Assembly (NCBI RefSeq): GCF_030463565.1
Contig: NC_134643.1
Span: 7,982,657 to 8,046,656 of the forward strand
Direction: 5' to 3'
DNA length: 64,000 nucleotides
DNA from: Pelecanus crispus
Lineage: Eukaryota > Chordata > Aves > Pelecaniformes > Pelecanidae
The notes under the pieces are model-generated. The model was not told the DNA's origin. It searched no databases and saw only the letters and a list, made by a program, of their open reading frames with translations. Shown here in pieces: positions 53,341-64,000 of this stretch (positions within the stretch are counted from its first letter, which is position 1; each line of letters opens with the position of its first letter). Made by a program: the position numbers and the translations under genes.

Positions 53341-54498
53341 TGCCCTGGCTCTGGCTGTGCTAGTGAAGCCGATGGCCTTTCTGCTCATGAAAAAGATGTG
53401 CCCAGCACATGGAATGTTGTGAATGGTAATGCAGAGCCCAGCACTGGGCATGCAGGAGAGAGCTAGGCGCCTGTGCAGTGGAAGAGGCAGCAGATCTGCA
53501 GGTCGCCATCCTCCCCAAAGCAGCTCCGTCTCCCTCAGGGCTGGAGCTAACCCTGCACTGCTGAGCGGCAAAGCTGCAGGCTGAGACTTCAGTAACGTCC
53601 TCCTCAAAGTGAAATCCCTCCCTAGCTCGAGCCCTCATGTTCCCTCAGTTGAGCTTGTTTGATTTTCTGCCTAGCGCAAAAAGAAGTGCAGTGGTTTGAC
53701 TCAGAGCAGGAAGGACATAAACCTTGGCCATGAACCTGGGCTTCCCACCTGCACAGCAACAAGTGGAGTTACCAGCAGCTCTCTGAAAGCAATCCCCAGC
53801 TATAAGAAATTTTATTCTGGAGAAAGCATCCACCTCTATTATTAAGGTGAATGACAGCTTGCACAGAAAACCTGGCGGCCTGGGGCGAGGTCTGTGGCTG
53901 CGGCTTCCCTGGGTTGGCAGCACCTTCTGCTCCGGCCTGCAGCTCCTCTGGAGGAGAGGGGTGTCATGGACAGCGTAAGCAGAAGGTGCCCATCACCCTC
54001 ACTGCAGATCCATCACACCTGCAGGTACAGCTTCAGCCTGGGCTTTTCCCTGCCATCGTGAAGGGACATCCCTTCTGCTGCGGGGAGGGACAGACGGGGC
54101 AAGGGAGAACATCGCCACAGAGCAGGAGGTGGAAATAAAAACCAAGGGAGAGGTGTGACGGCCTGGGGAAGGAGGAGGCCCTCACTGCCTGGCCCTGGCC
54201 ACGGGGCTGGATGGCAACTCCAGGGATGTCACCCCCCTGGGACGGGTGCTGGGAGCCTGCTTGTGGGTGACCTGTGGCTGAGGCAGGAGTCTCTGCTGCT
54301 CTAAGGCTTCCCCAAGGGGACATTAAATGAGAGATGGCGTTGATCCGTCACACTCGGTGAAGGAACCATGCAGGAGCTCGTTGCTGTAATAAATGTTAAA
54401 TGCAAAATCTATGTTAATGCACTGGAGTTTGGCACACTTTATGCTCTCCAGGTGATGAAGCCAGGAATGTGATGCCCTTATGGACAGAGGACCCAGGA
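53341..54498. other. Intergenic, no gene seen
   Basis: No recognised gene, RNA or transposon. Confidence 0.5.
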
Positions 54499-54607
54499 AA
54501 TAGAATCATAGAATCATTTAGGTTGGAAAAGACCTTTAAGATCATCAAGCCAAACCATTAACCTAACACTACCAAGTCCACCACTAAACCAATAAGGGCA
54601 GAGTAAT
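54499..54607 (-). mobile_element. CR1 LINE 3' fragment (short, left member of a pair)
   Basis: ATAGAATCATAGAATCATTT, then AGGTTGGAAAAGACCTTTAA and GATCATCAAGCCAAACCATT up to CACTAAACCAATAAGGGC. Only about 110 bp of CR1 3' UTR. Confidence 0.85.
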
Positions 54608-54661
54608 AATTTCATGTTTCCTGGCTGGGTGGCTGGATTATTTTTTAATGAAAGTAAAACT

Positions 54662-55075
54662 AGAATAGAATCATTAAGGTTGGAAAAGACCTCTAAGATC
54701 ATCAGTCCAACCATCAACCCAACACCACCATGCCCACTAAACCATGTCCCAAAGTGCCATGTCTACCCGTTTTTTGAACACCTCCAGGGATGGTGACTCC
54801 ACCACCTCTCTGGGCAGCCTGTTCCAATGCTTGGCCACCCTTTCAGTAAACAAATTTCTCCTAATATCCAATCTAAACCTCCCCTGACACAACTTGAGCC
54901 CATTTCCTCTCATCCTGTCGCTAGTTACTTGGGAGAAGACACCAACACCCACCTCAGTACAACCTCCTTTCAGGTAGTTCTAGCGAGCGATAAGGTCTCC
55001 CCTCAGCCTCCTCTTCTCCAGACTGAACAATCCCAGTTCCCACAGCCGCTCCTCATAAGACTTGTTCTCCAAATG
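54662..55075 (-). mobile_element. CR1 LINE 3' fragment (right member of a pair)
   Basis: AGAATAGAATCATTAAGGTT at the left is the 3' end. The reversed ORF2 tail follows (minus-strand frame 54,737-54,952 reads [20 protein letters not shown]), then DNA matching the upstream CR1 segment as far as CTCATAAGACTTGTTCTCC. It closely resembles the CR1 at 6,351-6,720 and probably belongs to the same subfamily. Confidence 0.9.
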
Positions 55076-58000
55076 GAGGAGGTCTTGCAGCAGCACCCAA
55101 AACTCATCTCCATAGGATGCAGCACATCCGCTGTCATGTCCTGGCTCTCTAGGGACTGGCAGCACCTGACTGTCCAGGTAAATTTTATGCAAGCAAAGGG
55201 TGTTTCTAAGCCTGAGGCAAACCTTGTTCCCCCCAGGGCATCAGCCCTGTAAGGGCAGGGTGGATGGAGAGGTAGGAAGTGGATACCCTGCTGGTGCTGC
55301 CAGCATCGGGCAAGGCAACATGTGCTCCAGGGAGGGGGAGGCCTGTGGGCTTCGGGGCCCAAGCCATCACCAGAAAAAAAAGTCAAGAAACCCAAGGGTG
55401 GGTGGTATCACCATTCTCACCAGCCAAAAAGCGGGTCGGATTCTGCGGGCAGGACCCACCACCGCCGCGTGGCAGCGGCAGGAGGCAGAGACACGGCAGC
55501 GGGCAGAGTTGGGGTCTGAGTGCACGTGCAGGAGCTCGGGGAAAGGAGAATCAGATGGGAGCGGAGGTCCAGCTAACAGCAGGGCAGTTTACACGTCCCC
55601 TGTGCTGCAATGAATGGAGACATGAGATACAGTCAGTGAATCCTGAAATCTCTAGGGATTAAATGATTACATTAATCTTCGCTTTCTCTAAGCCGCGGTT
55701 ATGGCAATAACCACATGCTGGTTCCAGTCCAGATCCCTCCGTGGTAACTTCACAGTGACTTGTCAGGGCATTGGCATGGGCTCACAGCATCCCAACACAC
55801 AAATGTCCCCCTCATCCCCCCTCCAGCCCACATTCACTTTCGCCTGGTGCCTCCATGGCGGTGCCAGGCACGGGGCGAAAGCGGAGCAGGGATGCTGTGG
55901 GGTGGAGGAATTGCTGCCAATGAGGTTTTTTGGAAGTCTCCCAAACCGATTTCACTTGCCAGAGTGCGGGACCACCTCCCAGTGTGCACGTGCTGTCTAT
56001 ATGAGGGTTTGCTGAACCGTGCTGGGGCAGGGAAGGTCCTCGAGGCCACCTGAGCATCAGTGGATGGCAGAGCTACACGGGTTGGCCTTTTCTATCCACC
56101 CTGAACTGTCCGGGTGCCACCTGAAGATGACATTTCTCCTGGGTGTGCTGGTGATGGACAAGACCAGGGGACATCCCTGGCCGTGGTGGTGGTTGCTCCC
56201 CCAAGTTGGGCCCACAGCCAGGCTCCAATAGGAGCCACGGGCCACGGAGGTCCTCTGACCTGTGATGGCTCTTCCTGGGCAGAGGTAGATGAAGGTCTTC
56301 ACCCCATGCTGGGCGGTAGCTTTGGCGGCAACCATGGCAATGTGAATGGTTTAATGCAAAGTTACGCTGGGAGGAGCTGCCTGGGAGAGCAACCATCAGT
56401 GGACCATTCATCTCCCCAGACCTTCAGGAAAGATTATGGACCAGTTTGGCAACTTTTGGGCCCAGGGTCCAGCTAATGGCGTGCTACCCACCACACCAGT
56501 TTGTAATCCTTGAGAAAGGTCCCTCCAAAGGGTCTCACAGGGCAAGGGTGAGCCAAAGCAGCTCCTTCTTGGCCTTGGCCCAACGCTCCCATCCATGGGG
56601 CCTTGCTTGCCCCTTGCAGCCACTCTCGATGGCTGAATTTGCTCTCCGAGGGATGCTATTGCTATTTGGCAGTTACCTTCCTTGCTCCGCTGCAGTGGGG
56701 TCTTCCAGGGCTGGAGGGCCACAAGGTCAGCTCTAGGCAGGCTTGGACATCCTGTGAGGACTCCTCCTGAGAGCAACTTTGAAGCAAAACAGCTCATCTG
56801 AAGGCAGCTGCCAGAAAGGTTGGATGGATGCTTCATGGGGCGAACCTGGTGCCTGCATCCGCCTGAGGGAGCAAGAGGAGCGAAGAGGAGAACATGGGTC
56901 GTGAAACGCAGCCTCTTCTCCTCTCACCATCATCCCTCTGGTCAGTGATTACTTGTAATTACAAGCCAGAATTACGTCTTCATTCCTAATTAGCTGCCTC
57001 TCTCATCCTGATTCCTCTGTACTTCTGAGGATCTGGGTGGAGGAAGGAGCCAGCGCAGAAACACAAGGGGTGTGCCTCCCCGATTTCCAAACTCCCCAAG
57101 TATTAGCTACTTTCTGCCCCTGTTAGCAGTCACACATAACAACATACACATGGAGGGGAGGGGAAGAAGCTGATGGAATTATTTCATTTCTTTTAAAGCC
57201 CAGAATCAATGTTTACACATAGGAGCTAAATTATTTATACACATAACGTTATAGTTTCACATTGGTGGCTTTTATTAGCATTCGGTAGATGAGAAATCAT
57301 ACCTGACCTACTTGTACAAACCTCTCTTGTGCCTCTCCGCGATGACAGTGTGGTGGGAAGGGGTGAAGAAGGTGCTCGCCCCAGCCCAGCTGTGGGAGAG
57401 CCAGTGGCGGGAGAAGGGATGTCTCAGCACCTCCTACAAGGCATTTTGCTACTTTAGATTTGGGGAGGACATGCACAAGGGGGTTATTTTTGAAAAGTCT
57501 TGCAAAATCCTGGATACATCTGTCTCTCTAGGAGGACGTGGCCCCATGGGTTTTTGCTAGAACTGTGCCCCCTCCCTTGCCCGGTGAAGGAGAGATATGC
57601 CTCCCAGCGAGGCATCATGACCTCAGCAGAGGGTAGGTTTTTGGGGAGAAGGTTTCTCTCCAGGAGGGGTGGCCACATCAGGACCACCCATCCCCAAACC
57701 ACCCCTACGTGACGGCGTGTGTTTTCCCCAAAAGGCTCAGCCAGCCATTTCTAAACCAACAGGTCACAGGTGCTTGAGATTACTTTCTTCTTGTCTCACA
57801 ATTAATGCATTTTTTATAAAGCCCAGGCTCCAGTTTCCTTTTGTGTTACCAGGAGGATATCCTTTTTCCTCCTAAGCTTCAGAAGGATTTTTTTTCACCC
57901 AAAGTATTAATCTCTAGTGTCCTGTACACAGGACAGAGGGACGCACTGGCCAAATGGCCCAGGAAGGATGCTGGAGCTTGGCTGGAGCCTACGCGCAGGT

Positions 58001-58382
58001 GCTGGCAATAGCACTTGCTCCGTCCCAAAGCCGTTTCAACAGGTGAAACTGCAACCTTGCAGCAGTACTTGCTGGTGGCTTTGCAGCACAGCTGAGATTT
58101 AGTGCCTTGCAGATCCCGGCGCATAGCAACATTTCTTGCTCCTAATCACGTCTTAAAGATGGGCATGCGACTTAACGTTACAAATAGCGGCATATTAACC
58201 TGCTCCCTGTTCAAAAAAATCAAGCCAAATAAAGCCACATGGGGATGACTTGCAGTGCAGAGGAGGTTAGTGAACATACTTGTTGATGGATTTGGTCCAT
58301 CAAGCTGGAGCATCGCTAATTGTGTGAATGATGATTTGCATTCAGATCTGAAGCCAGTTTGTGGGCACATGGAGGGTGCAGG
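55076..58382. other. Intergenic, no gene seen
   Basis: About 3.3 kb without recognised genes. AT-rich DNA with forkhead-like TGTTTAC and several TAAT cores occurs at 56,940-57,300. Confidence 0.5.
56952..56965. promoter_or_regulatory. 14-bp perfect palindrome, homeodomain-like
   Basis: CTTGTAATTACAAG is fully self-complementary and contains TAATTA. Further TAATTAG (56,988-56,994) and AATTACG sites lie within 40 bp. A regulatory role is inference. Confidence 0.4.
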
Positions 58383-59220
58383 CGAACCAAATCAGTGTTG
58401 ACATTGACAGGCTTGAGGAGTGGGCCTGTGTGAACCTCATGAGGTTCAACAAGGCCAAGCGCAGGGTCCTGCACCTGGGACGGGGCAACCCCCGATATCA
58501 GTACAGGCTGGGGGATGAAGGGATTGAGAGCAGCCCTGCAGAGAAGGACTTGGGGATACTGGTGGATGAAAAGCTGGACATGAGCCAGCAATGTGCGCTT
58601 GCAGCCCAGAAAGCCAACGTATGCTGGGCTGCATCAAAAGAAGCATGGCCAGCAGGTCGAGGGAGGGGATTCTGCCCCTCTGCTCTGCTCTGGTGAGACC
58701 TCACCTGCAGCACTGCGTCCAGCTCTGGGGCCCTCAGCACAGGAAGGACATGGACCTGCTGGAGCGGGTCCAGAGGAGGCCACAAAAATGATCCGAGGGC
58801 TGGAGCACCTCTCCTATGAGGCCAGGCTGAGAGAGTTGGGGTTGTTCAGCCTGGAGAAGAGAAGGCTGCGAGGAGACCTTATTGCGGCCTTCCAGTACTT
58901 AAAGGGGGTTTGTAAGAAAGATGGGGACAAGCTTTTTAGTAGGGCCTGCAGTGACAGGACAAGGGGCAAGGGCTTTAAACTGAAAGAGGGTAGTAGTTTA
59001 GACTGGACATAGGGAAGAAATTCTTTCCGGTGAGGGTGGCGAGGCACTGGCACAGGCTGCCCAGAGGAGCTGTGGATGCCCCATCCCTGGCAGTGTTCAA
59101 GGCCAGGTTGGACGGGGCCCTGAGCAGCCTGGTCTGGTGGAAGGTGTCCCTGCCCATGGCAGGGGGTTGGGCCGGATGAGCGTTCAGGTCCCTTCCAACC
59201 CAAACCCTTCTGTGATCTAG
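58383..59220 (+). mobile_element. CR1 LINE, 5'-truncated, relatively young
   Basis: Nearly continuous CR1 ORF2 end: GTTGACATTGACAGGCTTGA, a frame reading [20 protein letters not shown] and [20 protein letters not shown], then [20 protein letters not shown] and GKGFKLKEG, followed by the 3' UTR ending CCTTCCAACCCAAACCCTTC and TGTGATC. A few frameshifts break it. It is the longest and best-kept copy in the window. Confidence 0.93.
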
Positions 59221-59879
59221 GATTTAGTTGCTCTTGCAACACTCCCCAATGGAGAGGGAGCGCGCTGGCTCACACCTTGTCACACGGATGCAAGTCATGC
59301 ACCAGGCTTCAGCCAATCCATGCAGCCACCGAAGTGTAAAGGAAACTCTCGCTAGACTGTTTACCGGCAATTTATCCCTAGCACTCCTTATATAAAGCAG
59401 AAAAGGTGTGGCGAGCTGCTCTTTCACTTCACTGGCTCCTTGTAATTGATGGAAGATTACCAGGAACATGTTTGCACAGGAAATATTTTCTAAGGCTAAA
59501 CAACATTTGATGAGGGTGTGATAATAAATTGCCAAGCATATATCTTTGCAGCTACTCCAAATTATGAGTATTGGTTTGTCCTTCCTATGTGTTGTTTCCA
59601 TAGAAGCAGAGCTTAACCTTTTAAGTGCAGATTATAAAGGCACCTAATTCAATTAAAATTAGACTTCAAGCATATCAGTACTTAATACTCAAGAGTTGTT
59701 ATGCGACTGGATATAGACGTTGTTGTGATTGGCAGGCAGCACAGTTTCCATCTGAGCCGGCTGAAAAAATAGTATTGTTGTGGTAACTCTTAGGGTTTTC
59801 CTATACATTTCCCTATGTAGCCCACTGTTTTCTAGGTAATTCCTCTGAAATATGGGAATCCAGCACAGAACACAGGAAC

Positions 59880-61773
59880 GCACATGCAATTAAAGTTATT
59901 TATTGTAGGTTTTCTTTTCTGGACTGACAAAGAGGGTTTCCCAGAGATCGAGAACACAACACAATGTTATACACCATTTCACAACTAGTCCCTTGTTGCT
60001 TTATTAAGAACATAGTAATTTAAAAATATCTAAATATTTACATATTAATAAAACATATATACAGAAGATTGAGACATTTTTACCTAAATATGGAATGATT
60101 TTTTTTTTTCTTCTCTCTAATAAACCCTATAAAAAGATTTCTGAAGAAAGTCTGAACAGTAGTCACAGTAAGTAAACACAAATGCAATCTTCCAAATTTA
60201 CAAAACGCTGATTCCGTTGCTGAAGGTTTACGACACGGACATGACGGACCGGTGCCCCCTGCCCAGTGCAGGCAACTCCAAGCCATGAAGGAAGGAAAGA
60301 CTCAAATTTTAAGGTTTGCAGTGCACATTCAATCTATTCCACAGTTTCAGAGAGAACACGGTCATTCCTAAAAGTCCACGGTAGGTGGGTGGGGAAGGGC
60401 TGGGAGCCTCGCTTCTCAGGTGCTGAGAGAACAAACTGCTCCCCGTTGGCTTTGGCCTTATTTGTGGGCATTCGGCAACATCTGAGAAAACAGGCTTTAG
60501 GATTGTTAAAAAAAAAAGATTAAGTATTTTGAAAACCATCCCACTCTGTAATAGCACTTCTGTTGAGACACTCAAAGGCCAAATAGTTTCTAAAGAAAAA
60601 AAGATGCACCTAACATATACACAGGGAAAGGAAACACAATGGTAAAGGCTCTAGCAAGCTCTCCCTCCAATTGCAGGAAACACGCTCAAGCTGCTTGGTG
60701 ATCGATAGATGTTGCAGGTAAGACCTTCTAGACTTTTTCCTGACATTTTTAAAGTGAATTTAGTGCTGATGAAAGGTGCAGAAGTGAAGGTTTGCATGGA
60801 GGGCCGCGTACGATTCTACCTTAGCCCTGACCTGAAAGGACCGTCCCTTTCAGTGTCTAAGAGGGTAGTGCAATTTCTTGATCGATTCACTCAGATTAAC
60901 TGCTGAGATATCAATAGAGTGCCAGTCAAAAGGTGACCTTTTTTTTTTAAAAAAATAGGTGAATATTGTCGCCAAGGGCAGTGGTGGAAAAATCACAGTG
61001 TGCAGACCCTCTTCCTGGAAATCGGCAAACTAACACATTTTGAGATGGAGGTGGTAGGGCAAGCTGGGGGGGAAAGTGAGGGGAGAATGACCATCTCCAG
61101 TGATGTGCACTACAAAGATGCTCGAGAGCCATCCCACTAGGACCACGCAGGGGAAACTGTTTGAGGAATAGCTTCTCCTTGCTATAATTAGGAAACAGGG
61201 CCCTGCTGGGAAGAATCCTGCTTTATTTCCTGCTAAAGCCAGCGAGGACTTTTTAATCACAGCTGCGTACGACTGGTCATTGGTACCACAGCAGCCAGGA
61301 ATGGAAAAGTGGGTCTGCAGAAGCAAAGAGCTTTGCCGAGTCAAATGCTCATCGAGCCCCTGGGGTTCGTGATGGAGAGAGATGCCAGCCTGGTCCCCGA
61401 GGACGGGAAGAGTCACCCGACTGTGTGTATTCACCTCTGCGTGGCTTAAGATGAAACACTGCTGGCAAGCATACGATCGTGGAAAAATACAATCGTGGAG
61501 GACAAACAAAGGCAAGAGAATGTCTTCAGAGTGGGTACCCCGCTAATTAAATAATGCATTGGATATGGAGAGAAATCATCATGAAGCAATCTGGCGGTTT
61601 CGTTATTTGAGGTTACATGGGAAATGCATGAAACAACACAAACTTGAAGGGAAAATGGTACGGATGTCCACGTCTTGCCAGTATGCTGAAGTTCTTGCGC
61701 CGATCTTGCGGGAACATTATTCAAAGAAGAGGATGTTTCTATCCGCTAAGACGACTGATGCAGGATGTGAAAT
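59880..61773 (-). other. 3' UTR of the right-hand minus-strand gene
   Basis: DNA after the stop codon at 61774 is AU-rich with A/T runs typical of a vertebrate 3' UTR. AATAAA on the minus strand occurs at 60000-60005 and at 59899-59904; the second, followed by ACTTTAATTGCATGTG, is the best end. UTR length would be about 1.9 kb. It is inferred from signals only. Confidence 0.5.
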
Positions 61774-61835
61774 TCAAGCTGAAAAATCTGGGTTTGCGTC
61801 TATCAGATGATCTGTTGTGGTGTCGAAAAGGTTAC
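61774..61835 (-). CDS. Terminal coding exon of the right-hand gene
   Basis: A 62-nt coding part: acceptor TCTTTCTTCCTTCAG with a strong pyrimidine tract, then NLFDTTTDHLIDANPDFSA and TGA at 61776-61774. The acidic, Asp/Thr-rich tail looks like genuine coding sequence, not chance, given the strong acceptor and the phase match. Confidence 0.5.
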
Positions 61836-63840
61836 CTGAAGGAAGAAAGAGTTTGACGAAATCAGTTAAAAATATAAAATTTAAGAAATTAAGAAAAAAT
61901 AAAATTAAAATGATGGAAATTACATATTTGAGTTCTGACTTTAATTTAGGATGGGGCTGAACTGCTGGTATATATGCAGACAGTGGCTGCTGAATTCCAT
62001 TTAGACTAAAGCTCAACTGGCTAAAGAAAAGCAAATTAAATAAATTCTTCTGAATGCAGAATTTGTCAGCAAAGTTTTTCACACAACATATAGTGCACCC
62101 CGCTTCAGATGTAAAGCACTGCATTAGACTTCGGCACAAACTGCACTGCGATACTCACCCCTTTGAAGTTACAGTTCTGAAGAAATAAAAAAGCACCGCA
62201 TGAATTTTAAACCTAGAGTATGTACTTTGGGATCTTCTTTGGGGAAAAAAAACCCCACAACTCCACAGCAGTCTAAATGCATGTAGGAGAATATATATAT
62301 GTATAAAAAAAGGTGCCCGGTATGATTATATTCCATCTTTTTTAAAGCACTTTAAGAATGTGCTTTTTCTAAACAGAACAATGAAAGATGGACAGAAGAA
62401 TTACGACGAGAGCGCTAAGAACACAGGGCAAATAGGAGACAGACATCAATCAGCCTGAGAGGCAAATATAACCCAATGAAAAGGGAAGACTCATACAATC
62501 ATGCACTGAAAGGATAAAGATTTATATTACAATAAAGGATTTATATTTAAGGTTTCGAAAAGGTTTTTTTTTTTTAAGTTTCGTTTTCTTGATATTGTAT
62601 TTCAAGAGAAAAGGAGACAGCCTATATAGAATTGGATCGTTGCTGTTTTCTTATCATCGGTTTCTTTACCAAGAGATTGCTCTCATCTTTTCACAAAGCT
62701 GTATCACCCCTGGACCTGAGGACCGGGATGTTAGTGTTTCGGCTTCTTTTAGGGATATCAAAATTCTTTCTCATCTTGAAATTAACCCCAGTGTGGAGAA
62801 ACTATACAAACTCTCAGCACAGCTGTGGCCCAAAGCGCAGGTATAAGGAGGGCTCTCTCATGGTCCTGGGCTGCATATATCTTTCAAATGCAATTTTCAA
62901 GATGAGGATTCAAGAAAAGGGTGTTGCAGCTGGCTTACATTTGTTTCCACATACAGAACTTAAGGGGTATGCCTTCCTTTTATTTTTTTTTTTAAAACAG
63001 AGAATCCAGATGCTTTGTGTAAATTTTAGACCAAAATAAGATGAGCCTTTTCACAATACCAACTTATATAGAAAGACTAAAAGCTGCCACACCTTCATCC
63101 TGATACAGATCTATCTCACACCTTCTGGGTTCCTTTATCATGGAGAAACTAATCAGTTTTTCCACTTAGTCCATGGTAATTACCCATGGAGCTGTCTGAT
63201 CTGTCTCAGCTCAGGTCTGAACACAGCCTTCAGCTTTTGGTAGGTGCAAACGCTGGAACTGTGGAAGACCTGAGCTTTGATAACATTTGTTAGAGACAAT
63301 TCTTCTAGTGTTTTCTTGAGATGTATCTGTCAATGCACCAAAGTTCCCAGCAAGTTTAACTGCCACAGTTCTTCCAATTTACTTTAAACACCCTTCAATC
63401 AACAGTTTTTAAAGCAAAGGCCCTCTTAGCATTGAGGGTGATTTTAAAACGGGAGCACAATTTCTGCTCAGAAGTGCTAAAATGTAATTGAGCAAAAATG
63501 TCTTCCTTAGTTTTATGAGGATGTACCAGTTCCATTTTTTTACAAGGCTTTTGAGCTTCAAAGGAGGGTTTTCAAAACAAAACACCCCCTGCTCTCCTCA
63601 AAGTCCATGACTTTGCTAATTGTGGACACAGAGGGAGCAGGTTCAAACCCGGCTGTAGGCACCTATACCAATTAACTGCACAGGGCCCAGTCCTGCTGGC
63701 ACCGAAGGAGAGACATCTCCAAACACGACCTTAGCTGATCCGACCTCTCTGGAAGCAGCCCTCTTCCCACCATCAATGAAGAGACCTGAGAGCATCCACA
63801 CTTCTGACTGAGGTGTCTCAAATGAAGTGTCAGCCATAGC
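61774..63840 (-). CDS. Last two coding exons of a minus-strand gene (BEND7 by synteny only)
   Basis: Two exons fit together: 63663-63840 (acceptor GGATCGCAG, donor GGTATAG/GTGCCT) and 61774-61835 (acceptor CTTCCTTCAG, stop TGA). The first leaves one base of a codon and the second enters with two, so the join reads VQLIGIG-NLFDTTTDHLIDANPDFSA-stop. The first exon encodes about 59 residues (MADTSFETPQSEVWMLSG near its start, VGSAKVVFGDVSPSVPAG later). I do not recognise the protein or a domain in it. In mammals the gene next to SEPHS1 on this side and strand is BEND7, so a BEND7 C-terminal end is the leading hypothesis. A donor six bases earlier (ATTG/GTATAG) keeps the same phase. Confidence 0.55.
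63663..63840 (-). CDS. Penultimate exon of the right-hand gene
   Basis: Open through 178 nt in the frame A-MADTSFETPQSEVWM, with AG directly before GCTATGGCT and a plausible branch-point region upstream. It could also hold a start codon, since its second codon is ATG, but an internal exon is more likely. Its rightward neighbours lie outside the window. Confidence 0.5.
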
Positions 63841-64000
63841 CTGCGATCCAACAACGTGTAGGTTGAGGCATTTCAGCATCGATACATACCCAGATCTTGT
63901 TCATAACATTGCTGGCATCACAGGCAGGACTGAGCAGAAAAGGCAGATTAAAGGCATCTGAGTTTTCCCTTTTTTTTGCACCAACGCTTACTGTTGACTC

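Noticed and set aside
62740-62860. Possible alternative terminal exon reading FDIPKRSRNTNIPVLRSRGD on the minus strand
   Set aside because: An AG precedes it, but the pyrimidine tract is poor and there is no family match; it lies in the last intron of the right-hand gene and may be chance.

Overview
This window is vertebrate nuclear DNA, almost certainly from a bird and probably a neoavian one. The support is spliced genes with GT-AG introns, CpG-island promoters, several CR1 LINE fragments that carry the ATAGAATC-type 3' octamer, and a solo LTR of a type common in neoavian genomes. There are no bacterial operons, CRISPR arrays or tRNA/rRNA genes. All recognised genes lie on the minus strand, so they read right to left. 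The PHYH-SEPHS1 order matches the human 10p13 neighbourhood (PHYH, SEPHS1, BEND7, PRPF18).

Region by region. (1) 1-5,908 holds the first six coding exons of PHYH (phytanoyl-CoA 2-hydroxylase). The reading frame joins without a break across five introns for 230 codons, and the last three exons lie beyond the left edge. A 593-bp solo LTR flanked by a perfect 6-bp target duplication sits in PHYH intron 6. (2) 5,300-6,120 is the PHYH CpG-rich promoter. (3) 6,121-15,100 is intergenic and contains two CR1 elements. (4) 15,100-40,500 is the complete SEPHS1 gene (selenophosphate synthetase 1). Eight coding exons join exactly to 392 codons, the same length as the human protein, with a long 3' UTR and a probable non-coding first exon in a strong CpG island at 39.3-40.9 kb. 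(5) 40,876-42,606, starting about 370 bp upstream of the likely SEPHS1 first exon, is a 1.7-kb GC-rich hexanucleotide array (GAGCCC/GAGCCT/GGGCCT variants). It contains a 732-bp internal duplication and is open in several frames. (6) 42.6-59.9 kb is intergenic DNA with several CR1 fragments in both orientations and a few small palindromes and tandem duplications. (7) 59.88-63.84 kb is the 3' end of another minus-strand gene: a penultimate exon, a short last exon and a UTR of about 1.9 kb. Synteny suggests BEND7, but I do not recognise the protein sequence.

PHYH works in peroxisomal alpha-oxidation of phytanic acid. SEPHS1 is the non-selenocysteine paralogue of selenophosphate synthetase. They are neighbours by ancient synteny, not by shared pathway. 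The least ordinary structure here is the hexanucleotide array next to the SEPHS1 promoter. Its GGG-CTC strand fits the canonical G-quadruplex pattern, and its lack of stop codons explains the 700-codon open frames, which I do not regard as genes.
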